Below, in pieces: positions 50,316-58,573 of a stretch of DNA of 64,000 nucleotides. Each line of letters begins with the position of its first letter. The stretch's first letter is position 1. Below the pieces are notes generated by a model. That model searched no databases. It saw only the letters and a program-made list of their open reading frames with translations, and was not told the DNA's origin. The stretch comes from Cedecea sp000277545 (GTDB taxonomy: Bacteria; Pseudomonadota; Gammaproteobacteria; Enterobacterales; Enterobacteriaceae), in NCBI GenBank assembly GCA_050847315.1, contig CP193791.1; one strand, given 5' to 3'. The translations under genes were made by a program, and so were the position numbers.

Positions 50316-52529
50316 CTATTTCTTCCGCAGCAGGCGAATGGCGTTCGCCGTGACCAGCGCGGTAGCGCCTGAGTCTGCCAGCACCGCCAGCCACAGGCCG
50401 GTCAGGCCGAGCAGGGTGGTGACCAGGAAAATCCCCTTCAGCCCCAGCGCAATCGTCACGTTCTGGCGAATGTTGTTATGGGTTGCTCTGGCGAGCCGTA
50501 CCATACCTGCCAGTTCGGTCAGACGGTTGTGGGTTAGCGCGGCATCTGCCGTTTCCAGCGCGACGTCGGTGCCGCTGCCCATCGCGATGCCGATGGTCGC
50601 CGCTTTCATCGCCGGGGCATCGTTGATGCCGTCGCCGACCATTGCCAGCGGCGCGGTGGCATTGAGTTTATTCACCGCTGCCACTTTGTCTGCCGGCAGC
50701 AGGCTGGCGCGGTAATCAATGCCAAGCTCGCGGGCGATTGCCGCCGCCGCGCGTGGGTTATCCCCGGTCAGCATTACGCCCTGAATCCCGAGCTGGTGGA
50801 GTGCCGTAACCGCTTCGCGGGCATCGCTGCGCAGCGTATCGCGCATGGCGATGGTGCCCAGCAGTTGCCCCGCACGCAGCACTACGATCACCGTCTGGCC
50901 CTCTTCTTCCTGCTTCGCGATCCGTCTTTGCCAGGTTTCGCTGAGTGTCTGGCCGTCAAGTTTGGACGGTGAACTGAGCAGCAGCGTTTCGCCCTGAATG
51001 CTGGCTTCTACGCCAACCCCGGCGAGAGCGCGGTGATTTTCTGCGGCGACAGGAGGCAAGTTGCGCTGTTGCGCCGCGTTGACAATGGCCTGCGCCAGTG
51101 GGTGGGTGGAACCTTGTTCAACCGCTGCGGCGAGCGCCAGAAGCTGGTCTTCTTCTGTTCCTTCTTCCGCCGCTATGGCCGTAACCTGAGGTTTACCTGC
51201 CGTCAGGGTGCCGGTTTTGTCGAACGCGACCTGCTGGATTTGACCGAGACGTTCCAGCGCGGCCCCGCCTTTAATCAACGCGCCTCGACGAGCCGCCGCG
51301 GCAAGACCTGAAGTAATGGCCGCAGGCGTGGAGATAACCAGCGCGCATGGGCAGCCGATCAGCAACAGCGTCAGGCCTTTATAGATCCACGGTTCCCAGC
51401 CCTGGCCGAAGAACAGTGGCGGGATGATGGCGGTCAGCAGCGCGAGCAGCATGATGATCGGCGTGTAAATCCGGCTAAAACGATCGATAAAGCGTTCGAT
51501 AGGCGCACGGCGCTCCTCGGCTTCTTCAATCAGCCGCAAAATGCGGTCGATGGCGCTGTCGCCGGGCTCGGAAATTACCTCCAGCTGAACAAGGCGATCT
51601 ACGCTGGTGCTGCCTGCGGCGACTTTTTCGCCCTGCTGGCGCTCTACCGGCACGGATTCCCCGGTCAGGGCACTTTCGTCAAAGCTGGCAAAACCGCTGA
51701 GCAGGCGGCCGTCGGCGGGCAGTCTGCCTCCGGCGGCAACTTCAATCACGTCGCCTGGGCGAAGATCGGCCTGCGCGACGGTTTCGCGCTCGCCGTCCCG
51801 GAGGCGAATAGCGACGTCCGGCTTTAGCGCCATCAAGGCGCTTACCCCGCGGCGTGCTCGGCTGGCGGCATAGGATTCGAGGCGTTCGCCGATGAGGAAC
51901 AGCAGCAGAACCATCGCCGCCTCGGCGGTGGCGCCGATAAACAGCGCGCCGATTGCGGCGACGCTCATCAGCGTTTCAATGGCGAACCAATTGCCGCTGC
52001 GAATCAGGCGCACGGCCTGGCGCGCGATCGGCCACAGGCCAACCAGCGTGGTGGCGATAAACGCCAGGTTGCCGAGCGGATGGTTGAATTGCTCGAGCCC
52101 CCAGCTGATCACCATCAGGACGATGAGCAGGATCAGCGGCAGGTTCTCTTGCAGGCTGCTGCTTTTTTCCTGCTTCGGGGCGCTGGCGTCGTTCAGCGTG
52201 TAGCCTGCGGCCTTGACCGCTTTTTCTACGTCGTCGCGAATGTCTCTTGAGGCGCTGACCAGCAGTTTTTCGGTAGAAAACACCACCTGAACTTGCTGCA
52301 CATCGCTCACCTGTTTCACCGCATTTTCCACTTTGCGTGCGCAGGCCGCGCAGTCCATTCCCGCGACATGCCAGCTGTAGCGGCTGCCGTTGTCGGCAAT
52401 TTCTGGCTCTGGTTTTTGTGCAGAGCAGGCGTCATCTGCGCAGCAGGAGGGGCCTTCCGCCTGCAGCGGGCTTAGTTTGGCAAACGCAAACTGCGGTGGC
52501 TTTTTGCCGTCTTGAGGTGTGTTGAGCAT
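50316..52529 (-). CDS. zntA: Zn(II)/Cd(II)/Pb(II)-translocating P-type ATPase ZntA
   Basis: A 737-residue P1B-type ATPase that exports zinc, cadmium and lead from the cytoplasm. Domains: Cys-rich N-terminus (SCCADDAC), a heavy-metal domain with Cys60-x2-Cys63 (GMDCAACARK), transmembrane helices, ESALTGESVPV actuator motif, membrane CPC at 393-395 (IGCPCALVIS), phosphorylated Asp437 in DKTGTLT, the HP motif (THPLA) and MVGDGINDAPAM. The ATG at 52529 follows GGAGGGCGCC; the frame upstream is unsupported. Confidence 0.98.
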   Translation of the reverse strand: MLNTPQDGKKPPQFAFAKLSPLQAEGPSCCADDACSAQKPEPEIADNGSRYSWHVAGMDCAACARKVENAVKQVSDVQQVQVVFSTEKLLVSASRDIRDDVEKAVKAAGYTLNDASAPKQEKSSSLQENLPLILLIVLMVISWGLEQFNHPLGNLAFIATTLVGLWPIARQAVRLIRSGNWFAIETLMSVAAIGALFIGATAEAAMVLLLFLIGERLESYAASRARRGVSALMALKPDVAIRLRDGERETVAQADLRPGDVIEVAAGGRLPADGRLLSGFASFDESALTGESVPVERQQGEKVAAGSTSVDRLVQLEVISEPGDSAIDRILRLIEEAEERRAPIERFIDRFSRIYTPIIMLLALLTAIIPPLFFGQGWEPWIYKGLTLLLIGCPCALVISTPAAITSGLAAAARRGALIKGGAALERLGQIQQVAFDKTGTLTAGKPQVTAIAAEEGTEEDQLLALAAAVEQGSTHPLAQAIVNAAQQRNLPPVAAENHRALAGVGVEASIQGETLLLSSPSKLDGQTLSETWQRRIAKQEEEGQTVIVVLRAGQLLGTIAMRDTLRSDAREAVTALHQLGIQGVMLTGDNPRAAAAIARELGIDYRASLLPADKVAAVNKLNATAPLAMVGDGINDAPAMKAATIGIAMGSGTDVALETADAALTHNRLTELAGMVRLARATHNNIRQNVTIALGLKGIFLVTTLLGLTGLWLAVLADSGATALVTANAIRLLRKK

Positions 52530-52566
52530 GGCGCCCTCCGGTAATGATAATTTTCTCATTACCGAT

Positions 52567-52600
52567 GTTACTCTCTGGAGTTGACTCCAGAGTCAAGCGT
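52567..52600 (-). promoter_or_regulatory. zntA promoter with ZntR operator
   Basis: CTCTGGAGT (52573-52581) and ACTCCAGAG (52584-52592) make a perfect MerR-family dyad. It sits in a 20-bp spacer between -35 TTGACT and -10 TAACAT on the minus strand, the overlong spacer used by ZntR-activated promoters, and closely matches the E. coli zntA site. zntR itself is not in the window. Confidence 0.92.
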
Positions 52601-52713
52601 CTTTTTTACCGCCGGATATTTCTGGCTGGCCGGCGGCAGTTTTCAGGATTGGCCTTTGCTTCCCCACGGCGCTTCCCCTAGTATTATCCGCAGGTCGGGA
52701 TGAGAATGAATCG

Positions 52714-53760
52714 ATGAAAAAACCACTGACAATCAAGGATATTGCGGAGCTGGCGCAGGTGTCTATCGCCACGGTCTCCCGGGTGCTGAACAATAACAGC
52801 TGGGTGGCGGACAAAACGCGTAGCCGGGTTGAAAAAGTGATTCAGGAGCATAACTTCAGCCCGAATCTGCTGGCGCGGGGGATGATTTCCAAGAAAACCC
52901 AGACGCTGGCGATTGTCGTTTCCGATATCAGTAACCCCTACTTTGTGATGCTGGTGGCGCAGATTGAGCACGAAAGTCTGCGGCTGGGCTACAAGGTCAC
53001 GCTGTACGACACGCAATCGGCAAACAGATCCTCCCGCGAAGCACCGGTGGTGCCCGAAGAGCATATTTTTAATTCCATTACCGACAGCCAGATAGACGGC
53101 GTGATCATTCTCGGCGGTAATATCGACTACAACGACATTGCCGCGACTTATCTGCAGGAACTGAAAAAGCTGATCGCCACCGTGCCGGTCGTGGTCGTGG
53201 GGCGTAACCTGCCGGGCGTGGAATATGCCTGCGTTGAACGCGATCAGGCGGGATGTGTGCGCTTAGCCACTCGTCACCTGATTGAGAAAGGTTACCGGCG
53301 CATTGGTTTTATCGGCGGGTCAAAGAATGTATATATTACTTGCGAGCGCGAGGCGGTATTTCGGGCCGAGCTGGAAGCTGCGAAATTGCCGGTAGAAAAT
53401 AGTTTTATTGTGCTGAATAACTTTTATTTACAGCATGGCTATGAGGCAATTGAAACGCTGATTTCAACGAATACAAGCTTGCCGGATGCCATTGTGGCAA
53501 TTAACGATCATGTTGCCAAAGGCGCGATCCGTGCGCTAAAGGATCACAATCTGTCTGTGCCAGATAATATCGCCATAGTGAGCTGTGAATATTTCCCTGG
53601 CAGCGAGTATTTTATTCCCCGCATTGCCACTGTTGACCACCAGAATGCTTTGATTGGCAAAGCGGTCATGACAAAGTTAATGGCTATTTTGAATGAAAAT
53701 GCTGCCGGTATCGCAGTCGAAAAAATACCTCTTACGCTATTGAACGGCGAATCCTGTTAG
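52714..53760 (+). CDS. LacI family transcriptional regulator
   Basis: A 348-residue LacI/GalR regulator. The helix-turn-helix and hinge are TIKDIAELAQVSIATVSRVL and NLLARGMISKKTQT; the periplasmic-binding-like sensor domain follows (VVSDISNPYFVMLVAQIE, IDGVIILGG). It stands just ahead of the SIS and PTS genes, whose promoter has a large palindrome. A half-site GTTTTCAGG occurs at 52639-52647, before its own start, hinting at autoregulation. Confidence 0.93.
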   Translation: MKKPLTIKDIAELAQVSIATVSRVLNNNSWVADKTRSRVEKVIQEHNFSPNLLARGMISKKTQTLAIVVSDISNPYFVMLVAQIEHESLRLGYKVTLYDTQSANRSSREAPVVPEEHIFNSITDSQIDGVIILGGNIDYNDIAATYLQELKKLIATVPVVVVGRNLPGVEYACVERDQAGCVRLATRHLIEKGYRRIGFIGGSKNVYITCEREAVFRAELEAAKLPVENSFIVLNNFYLQHGYEAIETLISTNTSLPDAIVAINDHVAKGAIRALKDHNLSVPDNIAIVSCEYFPGSEYFIPRIATVDHQNALIGKAVMTKLMAILNENAAGIAVEKIPLTLLNGESC

Positions 53761-53850
53761 TTTTCAGCGGCGGATCTCTTTTTCAGACATCCGCCCGTTT
53801 CTCCCCTTCACGTTATTTTTTGATCTCGCTAACAGTTGCGCGATCTGGCG

Positions 53851-53906
53851 TTGACAAGCCTCGTCAGACTCCTCTAGCCTAAAACCTGAAAACGTTTTCA
53901 GGTTTT
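53851..53906 (+). promoter_or_regulatory. promoter and LacI-type palindromic operator of the SIS-PTS operon
   Basis: TTGACA (53851-53856) and TAGCCT (53875-53880) with an 18-bp spacer form the promoter. It runs directly into a perfect 26-bp palindrome at 53881-53906 with core CCTGAAAACGTTTTCAGG, the AACGTT-centred type used by LacI-family repressors. The overlap with the transcription start fits repression. Confidence 0.85.
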
Positions 53907-53922
53907 GATTACAGGAGAGCCG

Positions 53923-54993
53923 ATGAAACCGACAATGATGACCTATATCCATGAAGAGCAGGCGACATTAAGCGCCATGCTGTCTCGCTATCCGTCCGAT
54001 CTTCCGGTGCTCGGTGGGAAGAAAGAGTGGCTGGTGCTGGCCACGGGCTCCAGCATTAACGCGATCAAAAGCGCGAAGTACTACGTGGAAAAACTGGCGG
54101 ACGTTCGTGTCACCGTCGAAGAGCCGTTCCACTTTCAGCATTACGAAAAATTCAGTGATACCACGGATTTGGTGATAGGCGTTTCCCAGAGCGGGGAAAG
54201 CACCTCGACCCTCAACGCGATTCAGCATATTCGCCAGACTCACCCGGCCAAAACGGTGGGCATCACCAGCAAAGCCGGGAGCGAGCTTGCCCGCGCCGTG
54301 GACCACTTGATTGATATCGAGATCGGCGAGGAACGCGTCGGCTACGTCACCAAAGGGTACGTTGCTACGATCCTGAAATTTATGCTGCTGGGCGTGTTTG
54401 TCGCTCGCCGCAGCGGGAAGATCGACGCTGAACAGGAAGCGGCTGAGCTGCATAAGCTGGACGTTGCGGTGAAATCGATTCCGGGCGTGATTGCCGACAC
54501 CGAAGCTTTTTTCACCCAATGGCAGGCCGAACTGGCCGCTTCCCCGCGCTTCACCTCAATTGGCTACGGGCCGAGCGTCGGCGTGATCAAAGAGATGGAA
54601 ACCAAGTTTGCCGAGACGATTCGCGTGCCATCCCAGGGCGTTGAGCTCGAAGCGTTTATGCACGGGCCTTATTTCGAAGTGAATGGCAGCCACCGGATGT
54701 TCTTTATTGATACGCCGGGCGTGGCTCGCGAGCGTTTATTACTGCTGAAAGCCTATGAGCAAAAATATACCGACTACGTGTACACCATCAAATTAGGTGA
54801 GGACAACGATCCGCGCACGCTGGCGGTGAAAGCCAATATTGATGAGTTTATTGCTCCGCTGATCATGGTTATCCCTTTCCAGATATTGGCTCACCATATT
54901 GCAGAGGCAAAGGGCAATAATCTGCCGCAGCGGATCTTTACCGATTTTGGCGTGTCCGTAAAAAGTAAAACGAAGCCAGGCGATTACGCCTGA
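53923..54993 (+). CDS. SIS-domain sugar-phosphate enzyme (GlmS C-terminal-like)
   Basis: A 356-residue protein made of two SIS domains, similar in layout to the isomerase half of GlmS and to sugar deglycases, but with no glutaminase domain. Sugar-phosphate-binding features are VLATGSSINAIKSAKYYV and GVSQSGESTSTLNAIQ in the first domain and ELEAFMHGPYFEVN in the second. It should convert the phosphorylated sugar delivered by the next gene, perhaps an amino- or Amadori sugar phosphate. The start ATG follows ACAGGAGAGCCG. Confidence 0.85.
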   Translation: MKPTMMTYIHEEQATLSAMLSRYPSDLPVLGGKKEWLVLATGSSINAIKSAKYYVEKLADVRVTVEEPFHFQHYEKFSDTTDLVIGVSQSGESTSTLNAIQHIRQTHPAKTVGITSKAGSELARAVDHLIDIEIGEERVGYVTKGYVATILKFMLLGVFVARRSGKIDAEQEAAELHKLDVAVKSIPGVIADTEAFFTQWQAELAASPRFTSIGYGPSVGVIKEMETKFAETIRVPSQGVELEAFMHGPYFEVNGSHRMFFIDTPGVARERLLLLKAYEQKYTDYVYTIKLGEDNDPRTLAVKANIDEFIAPLIMVIPFQILAHHIAEAKGNNLPQRIFTDFGVSVKSKTKPGDYA

Positions 54994-55049
54994 GGCACAG
55001 TATTCCCTACACAATAATAACGTCCCTACCTTGCTACTGAGGAATGATT

Positions 55050-56420
55050 ATGGCTACCTTCAGTCAACTTGCCCGACAGATAATTCAGCATGTCGGCGAG
55101 GCAGAAAATATAGAGCATCTTACCCACTGCGCAACCCGTTTGCGTTTTACTATCAAAGATAAAAGTAAGATTAATAAAGATGAGCTTTATAAGTTGCCAG
55201 AGGTAGTCAAACTGGTTGAAAACCCAGGGCAATTCCAGATTGTTATTGGGCCAAAAGTTGAAAAAGTCTTTCTGGCTATCACGGCGCAGATGGGGGAGCC
55301 GTCCTCAGAAGAAGCCTCTGCGCCGCAGGGCTCGATGATTAATCGCCTGCTGGCCACGCTTTCCGCTATTTTCACGCCTTACATCGGCGTGCTGGCGGGC
55401 GTGGGGGTGGTGAAAGGGATTGTGGTGTTGCTGCAAACAATGAACCTGGTGGATACCCATTCGTATGTGTTCACCGTGTTCAATGCGCTTTCCAGCGGCG
55501 TTTTCGTCATGCTGCCGCTGTTTATCGCGGTAACGGCTGCGGAGCGCTTTAAGGCCAATAAATTTAGCGCCCTGGCGCTGACGGCGGCGATGATTTTCCC
55601 GCTGACGGATGCCAGCGTGCCCGGGGCCTTCCACGTTATGGGCCTGGCGCTGAACGTGAAAATCTACGGCGGGGCGGTGATCCCGGCGGTCTTTGCCGTG
55701 CTCTTCCTGAGCCACGTCGAACGCTGGCTGAAAAAGGTGATCCCGGAGATCGCCGCGCTGGTATTCGTGCCTTGTTTGTCGCTGATCGTCAGCGGCTTTG
55801 TGGTGTTCACCGTGATTGGCCCGGTGGCTGACTATGTTGGCGTCGGCATCGCCAACGGCTATGCGTGGCTGTACAACCTCAGCCCGGTGATTTCCGGTGC
55901 GCTGTTAGCGGGGATTGGGCAGCTGTTCGTGGTGTTTGGCGTGCACTGGGGCATTATCCCGCTGGCGTTAATTAACATTCAGGTCAACGGCTATGACACC
56001 ATTATGGCGATGTTTATGTCGGCGGTAATGGGGCAGTTTGGGGCGGTATTTGGTGCCATCTTTATTGCCCGTAACCTGAAAGATAAGCAGATTGCGATTT
56101 CCGCTTCGCTCTCCGCTTTCTTCGGCATTACCGAACCGGCGCTGTACGGCGTTAACCTGAAATACCGCATGTTATTTGTTTTCGGCTGCATTGGCGCAGC
56201 GCTGGGCGGCGGGATTACCGGCCTCCTGGGCGTGAAAACCTACAGCTTCCTGCCGGTGCTGAACGTGTTCGAGCTGGGGCTGTTTAGCGGGCCGGAATCG
56301 AAGATGATTTACGAGGTGATTGCTATCGCGGTGGCGTTTACGGTGCCTGCGGTGTTGACCATTATCTACGGCAAAACCCGCAGGCTGGAACCTGCCTCCC
56401 TGGCGGAAGGCAGGCGTTAA
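55050..56420 (+). CDS. PTS EIIBC transporter (glucoside type)
   Basis: A 456-residue PTS permease with an EIIB domain (phosphorylated Cys27 in EHLTHCATRLRF) fused to an EIIC domain of ten hydrophobic helices (the GITEPALYGVNLKYRML motif is typical). There is no EIIA domain, so a EIIA such as Crr must serve it. The start at 55050 is favoured over 55044 because GAGGA is at proper distance. It is 56 bp after the SIS gene, in one operon. Confidence 0.92.
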   Translation: MATFSQLARQIIQHVGEAENIEHLTHCATRLRFTIKDKSKINKDELYKLPEVVKLVENPGQFQIVIGPKVEKVFLAITAQMGEPSSEEASAPQGSMINRLLATLSAIFTPYIGVLAGVGVVKGIVVLLQTMNLVDTHSYVFTVFNALSSGVFVMLPLFIAVTAAERFKANKFSALALTAAMIFPLTDASVPGAFHVMGLALNVKIYGGAVIPAVFAVLFLSHVERWLKKVIPEIAALVFVPCLSLIVSGFVVFTVIGPVADYVGVGIANGYAWLYNLSPVISGALLAGIGQLFVVFGVHWGIIPLALINIQVNGYDTIMAMFMSAVMGQFGAVFGAIFIARNLKDKQIAISASLSAFFGITEPALYGVNLKYRMLFVFGCIGAALGGGITGLLGVKTYSFLPVLNVFELGLFSGPESKMIYEVIAIAVAFTVPAVLTIIYGKTRRLEPASLAEGRR

Positions 56421-56422
56421 CC

Positions 56423-57049
56423 TCAGATATACAGGGCGCGAACAATCATAAAGTGCCCGGCAAAGTAGCAGGCGGCGGCAATGGCGCTGTCGCCTCTGAA
56501 GCGGTGACGATAGTGGCTGACCAGCCAGACAATGTTGCCCAGCAGCAGCAGGCTAGCCCCCACAAACCCGGAGAAGTTCGGGGCCGTCGGGCGGAAGAAA
56601 TAAAGCTCGGCGGCAAGCCAAACCATCACCAGCGTCATACCGATAAACGTCAGAATAGGCACGCGCAGCGCTTCCAGCCGCGTCCAGATAGTCGCGACCA
56701 GCAGTGCGCCAATAATCAGCAGAGCCAGCGGTAGCGGCCAGAAAATGGCCAGGCTCATCTGGCTGGCAAAATAGATGGTGTACAGCAGATGCGAAAGGAA
56801 GAATGCCCCCACGGCGTAAAGCAGACGTTGAGTGGGCAGTAGCGTGAGCGCATCGCCGACCAGCGTTGCCAGAAGACCCGCCACAATCAGGTAGCCGGCC
56901 GCTTCAAACATCGGTGCCTGCCAGGCCAGCAGCAGCAGGAGCAACAGGGTCAGCGGCTTGAAGAGCCAGCGCTGCCAGGTGGCGCCGCGCCAGGAAGCAT
57001 CAATGTAAATCCAGGCCGATAACGCAACAGCAATAAATGACCAAAGCAT
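56423..57049 (-). CDS. yhhN: lysoplasmalogenase family membrane protein YhhN
   Basis: A 208-residue inner-membrane protein with about eight helices of the YhhN/TMEM86 family, similar to E. coli YhhN; animal relatives hydrolyse lysoplasmalogens. Conserved acidic residues occur in GLLATLVGDALTLLP and WLAAELYFFRP. The bacterial function is unproven. It stops two bases from the convergent PTS gene. Confidence 0.92.
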   Translation of the reverse strand: MLWSFIAVALSAWIYIDASWRGATWQRWLFKPLTLLLLLLLAWQAPMFEAAGYLIVAGLLATLVGDALTLLPTQRLLYAVGAFFLSHLLYTIYFASQMSLAIFWPLPLALLIIGALLVATIWTRLEALRVPILTFIGMTLVMVWLAAELYFFRPTAPNFSGFVGASLLLLGNIVWLVSHYRHRFRGDSAIAAACYFAGHFMIVRALYI

Positions 57050-57170
57050 GGCATATCCTTATTTTAATTGTTGGCGTAACACCGTTCAGTCTAGTGGCTA
57101 AGCGGCGCAGATGACAACGGCGCGGCGCCAGGGTTATGCTGAAAAGTGTCTGACAATTAGAGAAAAAGCC

Positions 57171-57542
57171 ATGAGCAAGCCCCCAACTTTCATTATTGCC
57201 ATCGTTGTGGTCATCGTCGTAGCCGCCTCCTTTCGCTATTTTCAGCAGCGCCGCCAGAATATCGAAAACGACGCGGCGCCGCTGAGCGTAAAAAAAGTGG
57301 TGGTGGCGACCAAGCGTGAAAAACCGTCCAACGACCGACGTTCGCGCCAGCGTGAAGTCACTCCGCCGGAAGACTCGATTCGCTATGAGGTTTGGTTTGC
57401 GCCACAGAGCGGCGGGATGGAAATGAAAATGCGCGTTGAAGCGGCGGAATACCATGCGGTATCGGTGGGAGATAAAGGTACGCTGAGTTACAAGGGGACG
57501 CGCTTTGTCAGCTTCGTCCCCGAAGAGACTCACTTGCCCTGA
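57171..57542 (+). CDS. yhhM: DUF2500 protein YhhM
   Basis: A 123-residue protein anchored by one N-terminal helix (FIIAIVVVIVVAASF) with an extracytoplasmic domain resembling E. coli YhhM: KREKPSNDRRSRQREVTPPE and GDKGTLSYKGTRFVSFV. The start at 57171 (MSKPPTFI) matches the family; the frame to 57111 does not. Its end overlaps the convergent yhhL by 13 bp. Its function is unknown. Confidence 0.92.
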   Translation: MSKPPTFIIAIVVVIVVAASFRYFQQRRQNIENDAAPLSVKKVVVATKREKPSNDRRSRQREVTPPEDSIRYEVWFAPQSGGMEMKMRVEAAEYHAVSVGDKGTLSYKGTRFVSFVPEETHLP

Positions 57543-57805
57543 CGCAGCTTTTTCTGCCAGACCAGCAGCTCAAACACGCCAAAAACGAAAATCTTAATCT
57601 GTTCACCGCGGGCAAGCGCCGGGCCGTCTTTCGGCTGTGTGGCTTTCAGCAGGCTCAGCTGCAGGCCGTGCATAATCACCATGAAGATCAGCGCGACGTT
57701 AACGAAAATGTTCAGCGGGCGCGGATAAGGGTGAACCAGGTTAAAGATCAGAAAGCCCCAGACGCAAAGCATCAGCAGGCGGCCAAAGTTAATCAGAATC
57801 GGCAT
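57530..57805 (-). CDS. yhhL: DUF1145 protein YhhL
   Basis: A 91-residue inner-membrane protein with two hydrophobic helices (residues 3-22 and 30-50), similar to E. coli YhhL. Its function is unknown. Its start overlaps the rsmD stop by one base, so it is translated from the same message. Confidence 0.92.
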   Translation of the reverse strand: MPILINFGRLLMLCVWGFLIFNLVHPYPRPLNIFVNVALIFMVIMHGLQLSLLKATQPKDGPALARGEQIKIFVFGVFELLVWQKKLRQGK

Positions 57806-58392
57806 TATGCGGCTCCTTGAGCTTCACGAATAAACAGGCGATAAGCCACCTGACCGGCGACTTTTTCACGGTGCAGCGCCCAACTGGCAGGCACCGCTGG
57901 CAGACCATTTTCCACTTCACTTTCTACGTAGATTAGCGCGTCATCCGCCAGCCAGCCGTTTTTCTCGAGCAGGCTGAGCGTTTCATCCAGCAACCCCTTA
58001 CGGAACGGCGGGTCGACAAAGACGACGTTGTGCTGCGTGCCGGGCTGCGCGAGCACATTCAGCGTATTGGCGTTGAGCACTTTGCCATTGCTGGCTTTTA
58101 AGGTCGCGAGGTTCTTTTGCAACTGCTGGGAGACTGCGCGATCCATTTCAATCAGCGTCGCGCTGGCGGCATAGCGGGAGAGCGCCTCCAGTCCGAGCGC
58201 GCCGCTGCCGGCAAAACAGTCGAGGCAATGGGCATCTACCATTGACGGGGCCAGCCAGTTGAAAAGCGTTTCGCGCACGCGGTCTGTCGTCGGGCGCAGG
58301 CCGGGGCTGTCCGGCACCGGGAGTTTTCGGCCGCGCCATTGGCCGCCGATGATGCGAATCTGGCCGGAACCAGAGGATTGGGGTTTCTTCAT
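57805..58392 (-). CDS. rsmD: 16S rRNA (guanine(966)-N2)-methyltransferase RsmD
   Basis: A 195-residue SAM-dependent methyltransferase for G966 of 16S rRNA, nearly identical to E. coli RsmD. Motif I is CLDCFAGSGALGLEALSRYA; the catalytic NPPY-type motif is VVFVDPPFRKGLL. The start is the ATG at 58392 (MKKPQSSGSGQIR); a GTG at 58401 is less likely. It is divergent from ftsY. Confidence 0.97.
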   Translation of the reverse strand: MKKPQSSGSGQIRIIGGQWRGRKLPVPDSPGLRPTTDRVRETLFNWLAPSMVDAHCLDCFAGSGALGLEALSRYAASATLIEMDRAVSQQLQKNLATLKASNGKVLNANTLNVLAQPGTQHNVVFVDPPFRKGLLDETLSLLEKNGWLADDALIYVESEVENGLPAVPASWALHREKVAGQVAYRLFIREAQGAA

Positions 58393-58573
58393 TGCTCTCA
58401 CTGCGATGCTAAATTTTGCGGTTATTCTAGCGGCGCACGCCCGGCCAGGAAACCTTAATCCACTGGCGTGATGCGGCGCCGGGAAAGTGATAGACTAACG
58501 CACTATTTTTTATGCCCGTGGCAAGCAGAATCGGGTCTGTGCCATGAATTAACAGCGAGGAGTGTAGTCGCAA

